Assembly: GCA_024349765.1 (NCBI GenBank)
Contig: AP026073.1
Location: 5,022,001 to 5,086,000, forward strand
Reading direction: 5' to 3'
Length of the DNA stretch: 64,000 bases
Source of the DNA: Streptomyces nigrescens
GTDB taxonomy: Bacteria; Actinomycetota; Actinomycetes; Streptomycetales; Streptomycetaceae
Part shown: positions 41,284 through 48,642 of the stretch, piece after piece
Layout: each line of letters opens with the position of its first letter
Position numbering within the stretch: position 1 is the first letter of the stretch
Notes under the pieces: model-generated
Database searches by the model: none
The model's input: the letters and a program-made list of their open reading frames with translations, nothing else
What the model was told of the DNA's origin: nothing
Program-made: the position numbers and the translations under genes

Positions 41284-42066
41284 ATGTACCACCTGACCGG
41301 CGTGACCACGCGCTGCCGGAGCGGCCGGGACGGGGTGGCGGTGCGCGCCCTGGACGGCGCCCGGCTGTACGTCGAGGACGGCGGTGCGCTGGTCGTGCAC
41401 GGTCCGGCGGAGGCGGGCCCGGCGTCGCTGCTGCGGGTCCTCGGCGGGCGGGAGCGGCCGGTCCGGGGCAGCGTGGTCCTCGACGGCACGGATCTGGCCA
41501 CCGTCGCCGAGTCCCGGCTGGCCCGGATCCGCACCGAGTCGATCGGGGTGGTCCGCGGCGCGGACGACGGTCTGGTCCCGGGGCTCACCGCGTGGCAGAA
41601 CGTGGCGAGCGCGCTGGTCCCGCTGCGGCTGCGGCCCGCCGACCGTCAGGAGCTCGCCGCGGAGGCCCTGGCGGAGGTCGGTCTCGGAGCTCAACCCCAT
41701 GCGTTTCCGGCCGAGTTGCCGGAAGGGGAGCGGCGGCGGGTGGCGCTGGCGCGGGCCCTGGTGAAGCGGCCGTCGGTGCTGCTGGCGGACGAGCCGACCG
41801 CCGGTCTGGACGCCCGGGAGCGCACCGGGCTGGTGGAGCTGTTCGTACGGCTGTGGGGCGAGCGGCGGGTCTGCTGCGTCGTGACCACCACGGACGCCGC
41901 GCTCGCCCGCCGGGCGCCACGGCTGGCGACGCTCACCGCGGGCCGGGTGACCGTCCTCGACGGCCACCGGCGCACGGTTCCGGCCGTCCCTTCTGGTGGC
42001 CCTTCCGCACGGCCGGTAGAAGGGAGGGATGAGCGTCGTGACGAGTACATCCGGGGACAGCGGTGA
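41284..42066 (+). CDS. Degenerate ABC-type ATPase
   Basis: 260 residues with the overall order of a LolD/MacB-like ABC ATP-binding protein (LYVEDGGALVVHGP, VRGSVVLDGTDLA, GLVPGLTAWQNVASALVPLRLR, SVLLADEPTAGLD). The catalytic motifs are altered: Walker A is GPAEAGPAS (40-48), with Pro where the Lys should be. The signature LSGGQ is LPEGE, and the switch His is replaced (VTTTDAAL). Walker B is intact. ATP hydrolysis is therefore doubtful. No permease is adjacent. It overlaps the following methyltransferase gene by 38 bases. It may have become a regulatory or structural protein. Confidence 0.8.
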   Translation: MYHLTGVTTRCRSGRDGVAVRALDGARLYVEDGGALVVHGPAEAGPASLLRVLGGRERPVRGSVVLDGTDLATVAESRLARIRTESIGVVRGADDGLVPGLTAWQNVASALVPLRLRPADRQELAAEALAEVGLGAQPHAFPAELPEGERRRVALARALVKRPSVLLADEPTAGLDARERTGLVELFVRLWGERRVCCVVTTTDAALARRAPRLATLTAGRVTVLDGHRRTVPAVPSGGPSARPVEGRDERRDEYIRGQR

Positions 42067-42940
42067 GCAGGGGGACGGCGGGCGGATACCGCCGCGGCCG
42101 GCAGCTCCCGGCGTCGAGGAGATGATCCGCGCCAACCAGGCCAACTGGGACGCCCGCACCCCGGTCCATGTGGCCAGCGAGTTCTACGGGCTGGACGGTT
42201 CGCGGACCGCCGAGCACTGGTTCGCGCCGTTCGAGTGGGCGGACCTGGGCGAGCTCGACGGGCGGGACGTGCTGCATCTGCAGTGCCATCTGGGCACCGA
42301 GACGGCCGCGTTCGCCGACCGGGGCGCGGCGCGCACCGTGGGCCTGGACTTCTCGGCCGCGGCGGTGCGGGAGGCCCGGCGGCTGGCCGGTGAGGCGGGC
42401 CGGGACATGGAGTTCGTGCGGGCGGACGTGCACGACGCGGTGTCCGCGCTGGGCGGCCGCCGCTTCGACGTGGTCTACACGGGCAAGGGCGCACTGTGCT
42501 ATCTGCCGGACCTCGCCGCGTGGGCGGGGATCGTCAGCGAACTGCTCCGGCCCGGTGGGACGTTCTACCTGGTGGAGTTCCATCCGCTGCTGGACGCCCT
42601 CGGCCCCACGCCGGACCCGGAGCGGCAGGACCTCCGGCTGCGCCATGACTACCTGGGCGGCCGCGGCGCCCTCCGGAGCGACACGCCGCACACCTACACC
42701 GACGGGCCGCCGGTGCGCGGCGCCACCACCAGTTACGAGTGGCGGCACGGTATCGGCGAGGCGATCACGGCCGTGACCGGAGCCGGTCTGTCCGTCCAAC
42801 TGGTGCGGGAGACCGAGCTGTTGCCCTGGAAGCGGTTCGACGCCATGGTGCCCACCGAGAACGGCTGGTGGCGGCTGCCGCCGTCGGAGCCGTTCATTCC
42901 GCTGCTGTACGCACTGCGGGCGGTCAAGCCGCACGACTAG
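42029..42940 (+). CDS. Class I SAM-dependent methyltransferase
   Basis: 303 residues. Motif I is VLHLQCHLGTETAAFADRGA, then VGLDFSAAAVREARRLA (motif II acidic), FDVVYTGKGALCYLPDL and LRPGGTFYLVEFHP. The sequence has an N-terminal NWDARTPVHVASEFY, typical of a small-molecule methyltransferase subfamily of unknown substrate. The first ATG sits right on its AGGGAGGG; the GTG nine bases later (42038) has better spacing and is an equally good start. Overlaps the degenerate ABC gene, so both are translated together. Confidence 0.87.
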   Translation: MSVVTSTSGDSGEQGDGGRIPPRPAAPGVEEMIRANQANWDARTPVHVASEFYGLDGSRTAEHWFAPFEWADLGELDGRDVLHLQCHLGTETAAFADRGAARTVGLDFSAAAVREARRLAGEAGRDMEFVRADVHDAVSALGGRRFDVVYTGKGALCYLPDLAAWAGIVSELLRPGGTFYLVEFHPLLDALGPTPDPERQDLRLRHDYLGGRGALRSDTPHTYTDGPPVRGATTSYEWRHGIGEAITAVTGAGLSVQLVRETELLPWKRFDAMVPTENGWWRLPPSEPFIPLLYALRAVKPHD

Positions 42941-43256
42941 CGGCGGTCGCGGAGCCGAATCCCCTTACCTCACATATGCACCTGCCGTCGTCACGGACAC
43001 GCCGACACACGCTCCGCCAATCGGGTGGCCTTGTGTCCCGTCCGTGGTCCCGCGTGCGGCCGCTCGCTTCAATGAGTGGTACCGACGGTGGGTGCCCATC
43101 CCCTGGCGGGGACCACGGACGGCTGCCTGCACGATGCAGTCCGCTGTGCTTCTTCAGGGCACCCCCGGCAGGAGAGCGCGCTCGGCACAGGGTTCTGGCT
43201 GTGCGGCGCGACGGCCCCACCTCCCCAGCGGAGCCTTCGAAAGGGGCTGTCCAAAC
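42941..43256. other. 316-base leader region of the Ig-like gene
   Basis: No gene supported. Contains a 14-base perfect inverted repeat, CCGTCCGTGGTCCC (43038-43051) with GGGACCACGGACGG (43109-43122). The AAGGGG ribosome site of the downstream gene is at 43241-43246. The long structured leader might influence expression. Confidence 0.5.
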
Positions 43257-44678
43257 ATGGCACTCATCATCACCCTGACCCCGTCGACCGTCGCGGCGGG
43301 CCAGACCTTCACGGCAACGATCAGCGGTGCCAACGCGGGCGACACGCTCACCATCACGTACGACGCGCAACCGGCGCAGACGGTGGTCGCCGACGTCAAC
43401 GGCAACGCGACCGTGTCGTTCACCGCGACCACGTCGGGGCTGGTGGTTGCCACCGGCACGACAAGTGGAACGAGCGTGGCAACGCTCACCGTGACCACAT
43501 CGAACTGTGTGGTCACGGTGTCGTCCACGCCCGCCAACCCGACCGCCGGCCAGCCCGTCACCGTCACCGCCACCGTCACCTGCAACGGAGTCGCGGTCCC
43601 CGGCGCGGTCGTCACCTTCACCTCCGGCGGCGGCAGCCTCAATCTGGGCGCCGGCACCACCAATGCCTCCGGCCAGGCCAGCGTCACCAGCAGCGCACTG
43701 CCGGCCGGCGCCAACGTCGTCGTCGCCACCGTGGTCTCCGCCAGCACCACCTGCACCTGTGTCGGCGTCACCGGCACCGCAACCGTCAATGTCGCAGCGG
43801 CGACCAACTGTGTGGTCACCGTGTCCTCCACCCCCGCCAACCCGACCGCCGGCCAGCCCGTCACCGTCACCGCCACCGTCACCTGCAACGGAACCCCGGT
43901 CCCCGGCGCGGTCGTCACCTTCACCTCCGGCGGCGGCAGCCTCAATCTGGGCGCCGGCACCACCAATGCCTCCGGCCAGGCCAGCGTCACCAGCAGCGCG
44001 CTCCCGGCCGGCGCCAACGTCGTCGTCGCCACCGTGGTCTCCGCCGAGACCACCTGCACCTGCGTCGGCGTCGCCGGCACCGCGACCGTCAACGTCGGTG
44101 CGGCGCCCACCTGCGTGGTCACCGTGTCCTCGACGCCCGCCAACCCGACCGCCGGCCAGCCCGTCACCCTCACCGCCACCGTCACCTGCAACGGGGCCCC
44201 GGTTCCCGGCGCGATGGTGCTCTTCTCCACCTCCAGCGGTGCCCTGGGGGTCGGCACCACCAATGCCTCCGGACAGGCCAGCGTGACCACGAGTGCGCTG
44301 CCGGCCGGGGCCAACGTCGTCACCGCCACGGTGATCTCCTCTTCAGGCGCCTGCACCTGCACCGGTGTCTCCGGCACCGTGACGGTGAACGTCGGCGTGG
44401 GAACCCCCGTGCTGACCGCGAAGCCGGCCTGCTACGTGCTGAACTTCCCGCCGGTGCCCTGGGCGTTCGCGCACGCCACGTTCAGCGTGAGCGGCGCGAC
44501 CCCCGGATCGACGGTGACCTTCTCCGTGCTGGGAGGCACGGTGTGCACGGCCGTCGCCGACGCGTACGGCAACGCCTCCTGCACCGGCAACCTCAGCGTC
44601 ACGCAGGTGCTGGCCTCCAGCTACACCGCGACCAGCGGCGGGGTGACCGCCACCGGCAGCCTGAAGGCCTGCCTCTGA
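43257..44678 (+). CDS. Ig-like repeat protein with cysteine-bearing repeats, no signal peptide
   Basis: 473 residues, almost entirely beta-strand-prone. An N-terminal Ig-like unit (1-82) is followed by three near-identical units of about 101 residues (about 83-183, 184-284 and 285-381) and a distinct last unit (about 382-473). Each repeat reads CVVTVSSTPANPTAGQPVT, TATVTCNG, PGAVVTFTSGGG, TTNASGQASVT, CTCVGV, close to invasin/intimin-type bacterial Ig domains (Big_1). Each has four cysteines, 16 in all. The N-terminus (MALIITLTPSTVAAG) has no signal peptide, and no LPXTG or membrane anchor is visible, which is odd for such a protein. A terminator follows. Confidence 0.82.
   Translation: MALIITLTPSTVAAGQTFTATISGANAGDTLTITYDAQPAQTVVADVNGNATVSFTATTSGLVVATGTTSGTSVATLTVTTSNCVVTVSSTPANPTAGQPVTVTATVTCNGVAVPGAVVTFTSGGGSLNLGAGTTNASGQASVTSSALPAGANVVVATVVSASTTCTCVGVTGTATVNVAAATNCVVTVSSTPANPTAGQPVTVTATVTCNGTPVPGAVVTFTSGGGSLNLGAGTTNASGQASVTSSALPAGANVVVATVVSAETTCTCVGVAGTATVNVGAAPTCVVTVSSTPANPTAGQPVTLTATVTCNGAPVPGAMVLFSTSSGALGVGTTNASGQASVTTSALPAGANVVTATVISSSGACTCTGVSGTVTVNVGVGTPVLTAKPACYVLNFPPVPWAFAHATFSVSGATPGSTVTFSVLGGTVCTAVADAYGNASCTGNLSVTQVLASSYTATSGGVTATGSLKACL
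43503..44400. repeat. 303-base coding tandem repeats within the Ig-like gene
   Basis: Repeat starts at about 43503, 43806 and 44109, a constant 303-base spacing. The first two are almost identical at DNA level, including silent positions; the third has lost five codons and diverged more. This indicates recent duplication or ongoing gene conversion. Confidence 0.9.
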
Positions 44679-44693
44679 CACCCACCGCCCCAC

Positions 44694-44728
44694 AGCCGTC
44701 CCCCGTAACGCAACTACGGGGGACGGCT
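44694..44728. terminator. Bidirectional terminator
   Basis: AGCCGTCCCCCGTA (44694-44707) and TACGGGGGACGGCT (44715-44728) form a perfect 14-base stem with a 7-base loop between the converging Ig-like and DUF6314 genes. Confidence 0.88.
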
Positions 44729-44774
44729 GCTTGCCCTCAGGATAGGGGCGCGAGGTACGCCCTGACCGCCGTTC

Positions 44775-45314
44775 TCAGTCCGTCCGCCGCCGGTACACCG
44801 TGCGCAGCAGCTGCCGCTTGGCCGGGCCGGTGACCCGCCACTCCAGGTGCCATTCGTCGGCCGAGCGGACCGTGAAGGTCCCCTCGTAGCGGTCCTCGGC
44901 GCAGGGGTGGACGGGGGTCCAGCGGCCGGTGGTGAGGTCGAGGTCGTGGAAGGGCCGGCCGTCGGCGAAGTCGATCTCGGCGCTGCCGTCGGGGCGGGGC
45001 CGCAGGCGGAGCGTCCGGCTCGCCGGGTAGGCCGTGCCGTCCCAGGTCAGCTCGCCCTCCTCCACGTGCAGCAGCGCGCCGCCGGCCGGGTCGGGCCGGA
45101 AGTCGGCGGTTCCGTGGAAGCGGCCCTCGGTGCCGGTCCGCAGGTCGTGCACGGTGCGCTCGATGCTCCAGCGTCCCGACAGGTACCCGGCGACGTCGGG
45201 GACCGGGTGCAGCGACCCCTGGTGCGGGTCCGCCTCGTGCGCCTCCTCGTGCGGGTCCGCCTCGTGCGGGTCCGGAGCCTGCCGCTCCGCGTCTGCTGAC
45301 TGCGCGCTGGACAT
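44775..45314 (-). CDS. DUF6314-family protein
   Basis: 179 residues. After an acidic, His-rich N-terminal run of DPHEA-type repeats (about 13-32), a lipocalin-like single domain follows: VAGYLSGRWSIERTVHD, FHGTADFRPD, LLHVEEGELTW, ASRTLRLRP, EIDFADGRPFHDLDL, HPCAEDRYEGTFTV, EWRVTGPAKRQLLRTVYRR. This matches the small conserved domain now called DUF6314; function unknown. No export signal. The HE/D repeats are encoded by a GTGCGGGTCC-type DNA repeat and might bind metal. Confidence 0.75.
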   Translation of the reverse strand: MSSAQSADAERQAPDPHEADPHEEAHEADPHQGSLHPVPDVAGYLSGRWSIERTVHDLRTGTEGRFHGTADFRPDPAGGALLHVEEGELTWDGTAYPASRTLRLRPRPDGSAEIDFADGRPFHDLDLTTGRWTPVHPCAEDRYEGTFTVRSADEWHLEWRVTGPAKRQLLRTVYRRRTD

Positions 45315-45545
45315 GCCCCCATTCTCCCGTCCGCGCGGCCCGTCACCCCATCGGCCCCACCCGGGGCCCCGCCGCTCTCCGCCGGCCCTCCGTACCGTGC
45401 GGACCCGCGGTGGCGGTCTTACGCTCGGTGCAGTGATCGTCACGGAGGTGCGCACGGCGGCCGGACGGTGGCCGGGCGCCCCCGGACCGTCCGCCGTGCC
45501 CCGCGCTGCCGCCCCGTGAGCGCCCGGAGAACGAAAGGCACCACC

Positions 45546-47015
45546 ATGCCGGAGCTGTTCATCGGCGGTCAGTGGACCGCAGCGGCCGACGGACAGGTGC
45601 GGGAGATCCGCTGTCCGGCGGACGGCACGCTGGTCGCGACCGTCGACGAGGGCGGGCCGAAGGACGCCGCGGCGGCGATCAGCGCGGCCCGTACCGCCTT
45701 CGACGACGGCCCCTGGCCGCGCACACCGGCGGCCGAGCGCGGCCGGCTGGTGCTGCGCGTCGCCGAGCTGCTGCTGCGCGACAAGGACGCGCTGGCCAGG
45801 GCGGAATCGCTGGACACCGGCAAGCGGCTGGTGGAGAGCGAGTACGACATGGACGACATCGCCAACTGCTTCCGCTACTTCGGCAACCTCGCCGCGGCCG
45901 GCGGCACCGACCGGGTGGTGGACACCGGGATGGCGGAGACCGACAGCACGGTGCGGCACGAGCCGGTCGGGGTGTGCGCGCTGATCACCCCGTGGAACTA
46001 CCCGCTGCTGCAGACCGCGTGGAAGGTCGCGCCCGCACTGGCCGCCGGCAACACCTTCGTGCTCAAGCCCAGCGAGCTCACCCCGCACACCGCCGTCCAC
46101 CTGATGCGGCTGCTGGACGAGGCCGGGCTGCCGGCCGGTGCCGGCAATCTGGTGCTGGGCACCGGTCCGGTGGTGGGCGCGCCGCTGACCGAGGACCCGC
46201 GGGTGGACATGGTGTCGTTCACCGGCGGGCTGCTCACCGGGCGGCGGATCATGGCCGCGGCGGCGCCGACGGTGAAGAAGATCGCCCTGGAGCTGGGCGG
46301 GAAGAACCCGAACATCGTCTTCGCGGACGCGGACTTCGACACCGCGGTCGACTACGCCCTGACGGCGGTCTTCCTGCACTCCGGACAGGTCTGCTCGGCG
46401 GGCGCCCGGCTGCTGGTCCAGGAAACCCTGCACGACGCGTTCGTGGACGAACTGGTCTCGCGGGCCCAGCGGATCCGGCTGGGCGGGCCGTTCGACGAGC
46501 ACGCCCGCACCGGTCCGCTGATCTCGGCCGAGCACCGGGCCAAGGTCGAGGCGTATGTGGCGGCCGGGCTCGACGAGGGCGCGGTGCTGCTCTGCGGCGG
46601 CTCGGCGCCGGACGACCCGTCGCTGTCCAACGGCTACTACTACCTGCCGACGGTGCTGGACGAGTGCACGCCGGACATGTCCGTGATCCGCGACGAGTCG
46701 TTCGGCCCGGTGCTGACCGTCGAGCGGTTCCGGGACGAGGACGAGGCCGTCTCGCTCGCCAACGACACGGTCTACGGCCTGGCCGGGGCGGTGTGGACGC
46801 AGGACGGCGAGCGCGCGCACCGGGTCGCCGCGCGGCTGCGCGCCGGGACGGTCTGGATCAACGACTTCCACCCGTACGTGCCGCAGGCCGAGTGGGGCGG
46901 GATGAAGCAGTCCGGTGTGGGCCGGGAGCTGGGGCCGGCGGGGCTGGCGGAGTACCAGGAGGCCAAGCACGTCTGGCGCAATACCGCGCCACGGCCGCAG
47001 AGGTGGTTCGAATGA
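45546..47015 (+). CDS. Aldehyde dehydrogenase, betaine-aldehyde type
   Basis: 489 residues, NAD(P)+-dependent. Motifs: ITPWNYPLLQTAWKVAPALAAGN, KPSELTP, FTGGLLTGRRIM, the general base Glu249 in LELGGKNP and nucleophile Cys283 in SGQVCSAG, ending with WGGMKQSGVGRELG. First gene of a three-gene operon with an amine permease and a choline-dehydrogenase-like GMC enzyme, so betaine aldehyde to glycine betaine is the best guess, supporting osmoprotection or use of choline. ATG with GAACGAAAGG upstream; the stop overlaps the permease start. Confidence 0.88.
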   Translation: MPELFIGGQWTAAADGQVREIRCPADGTLVATVDEGGPKDAAAAISAARTAFDDGPWPRTPAAERGRLVLRVAELLLRDKDALARAESLDTGKRLVESEYDMDDIANCFRYFGNLAAAGGTDRVVDTGMAETDSTVRHEPVGVCALITPWNYPLLQTAWKVAPALAAGNTFVLKPSELTPHTAVHLMRLLDEAGLPAGAGNLVLGTGPVVGAPLTEDPRVDMVSFTGGLLTGRRIMAAAAPTVKKIALELGGKNPNIVFADADFDTAVDYALTAVFLHSGQVCSAGARLLVQETLHDAFVDELVSRAQRIRLGGPFDEHARTGPLISAEHRAKVEAYVAAGLDEGAVLLCGGSAPDDPSLSNGYYYLPTVLDECTPDMSVIRDESFGPVLTVERFRDEDEAVSLANDTVYGLAGAVWTQDGERAHRVAARLRAGTVWINDFHPYVPQAEWGGMKQSGVGRELGPAGLAEYQEAKHVWRNTAPRPQRWFE

Positions 47016-48628
47016 CCGGCCCCGGCCCGTCCCGCCCGGAACCCGGTAACGACCACGCCCAGGGGAACGACCCCGCGCACGGGGACGAGCACGAGCACGA
47101 CGACGCCTCGCTCGCCGAGCTCGGCTACAAGCCGGAACTCAAGCGCACACTGGGCAACTTCCACACCTTCGCCGCCGGGATCAGCTACATCTCCATCCTG
47201 ACCGGCACCTTCCAGCTGTTCTACTTCGGTGTCGCGCACGGCGGCCCGGCCTACTGGTGGTCCTGGCCGATGGTGTTCGTCGGCCAGCTGATGGTGGCGC
47301 TGTGCTTCTGCGAGCTGGCCGCCCGGTATCCGGTGGCCGGTTCGATCTACAACTGGTCCAAGCAGCTGGGCGGTCCGCACGTCGGCTGGCTCGGCGGCTG
47401 GCTGATGCTGACCGCGTCGATGGTGTCGCTGTCCGCGGTGGCGCTGGCCTACCAGGTCACGCTGCCGCAGATCTCCTCGTGGTTCCAGTTCATCGGTGAC
47501 GGCACCGGGAAGTCCGCGGCCGCCAACGCCGTCCTGCTCGGCACCGTCCTGGTCGCCTTCACCACCCTGGTCAACGCCTTCGGCGTGAAGCTGATGGCCC
47601 GGATCAACTCCGCGGGGGTGGCGATCGAGCTGATCGCCGCGGTCGTCCTGGTGCTGCTGCTCGCCGCGCACGTCACCCGCGGCCCGAGCGCGGTCACCGA
47701 CACCTTCGGCCTCGGCCAGGGAGAGACCCTCGGCTATTTCGGCGCGTTCCTCACCGCGTCCCTGGCCTCGGCGTACGTCATGTACGGCTTCGACACCGCC
47801 TCGTCGCTCGGCGAGGAGTCCAAGGACCCCGGCCGCAACGCCCCGCGCGCGATCCTGCGGGCCCTGATCGCGTCCTTCCTGATCGGCGGACTGATCCTGC
47901 TCTTCGCCCTGCTGGCGGTACCGGACCTGCACGCCAAGGAGCTGTCGGTGGACGGCCTCCAGTACGTCGTACTGGCCACCCTCGGTTCGACGATCGGGCA
48001 GATCGTGCTGTGGTGCGTGGTCATCGCGATCACGGTGTGCGAGCTGGCGGTGCACACCGCGGGCATCCGGCTGGCGTTCGCCATGGCCCGGGACAACAAC
48101 CTGCCGGCCGCCTCGCTGCTGGCCAAGGTCAGCCCGCGGTTCCAGACGCCGGTGCTGCCCGCGATCATCATCGGGCTGGTGGCGGTCGGCATCCTGTTCC
48201 TCAACGTCAACCAGCCGCAGATCTTCTCGGTGATCACCAGCATCGCGATCATCATGATCTACCTGGCGTACCTGGCGGTGACGCTGCCGATGCTGGTGCA
48301 GCGGCTGCGCGGCAACTGGACGCCGCTCAAGGGCAAGTTCTCGCTGGGCAGGTTCGGGCTCCCGGTCAACGTCCTGGCGGTGCTGTGGGGCGCGGGCATG
48401 TCCCTCAACCTCGCCTGGCCGCGCGCCGCGGTCTACAACGCGACCGGCCCGCAGCACTGGTACCTGCGCTGGGGCGCGTTCCTGTTCATCGGCGTCGTCG
48501 CGCTCGGCGGCTTCGCCTACTACTGGTTCGTCCAGCGCAAGAAGACCGGTGTGCTGGCCATGCACGCCGCCGAGCTCCCCGACGACACCCTGCCGGGCGG
48601 CCCGGGCACCCCTCCCTCCTCCCCCTGA
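47012..48628 (+). CDS. APC-superfamily amine/amino-acid permease
   Basis: 538 residues, about 12 to 14 membrane helices after a His/Asp/Glu-rich cytoplasmic N-terminus (about 10-35). APC marks: FAAGISYISILTGTFQLF, ELAARYPVAGSIYNWSKQLGG, YGFDTASSLGEESKDPGRNAPRAI. Related to GABA, choline or ethanolamine permeases. Its start overlaps the aldehyde dehydrogenase stop (ATGA), and the GMC oxidoreductase follows, so uptake of choline or a related amine for the flanking enzymes is the natural reading. Substrate unproven. Confidence 0.87.
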   Translation: MTGPGPSRPEPGNDHAQGNDPAHGDEHEHDDASLAELGYKPELKRTLGNFHTFAAGISYISILTGTFQLFYFGVAHGGPAYWWSWPMVFVGQLMVALCFCELAARYPVAGSIYNWSKQLGGPHVGWLGGWLMLTASMVSLSAVALAYQVTLPQISSWFQFIGDGTGKSAAANAVLLGTVLVAFTTLVNAFGVKLMARINSAGVAIELIAAVVLVLLLAAHVTRGPSAVTDTFGLGQGETLGYFGAFLTASLASAYVMYGFDTASSLGEESKDPGRNAPRAILRALIASFLIGGLILLFALLAVPDLHAKELSVDGLQYVVLATLGSTIGQIVLWCVVIAITVCELAVHTAGIRLAFAMARDNNLPAASLLAKVSPRFQTPVLPAIIIGLVAVGILFLNVNQPQIFSVITSIAIIMIYLAYLAVTLPMLVQRLRGNWTPLKGKFSLGRFGLPVNVLAVLWGAGMSLNLAWPRAAVYNATGPQHWYLRWGAFLFIGVVALGGFAYYWFVQRKKTGVLAMHAAELPDDTLPGGPGTPPSSP

Positions 48629-48642
48629 CTGGAGACGGCCCG

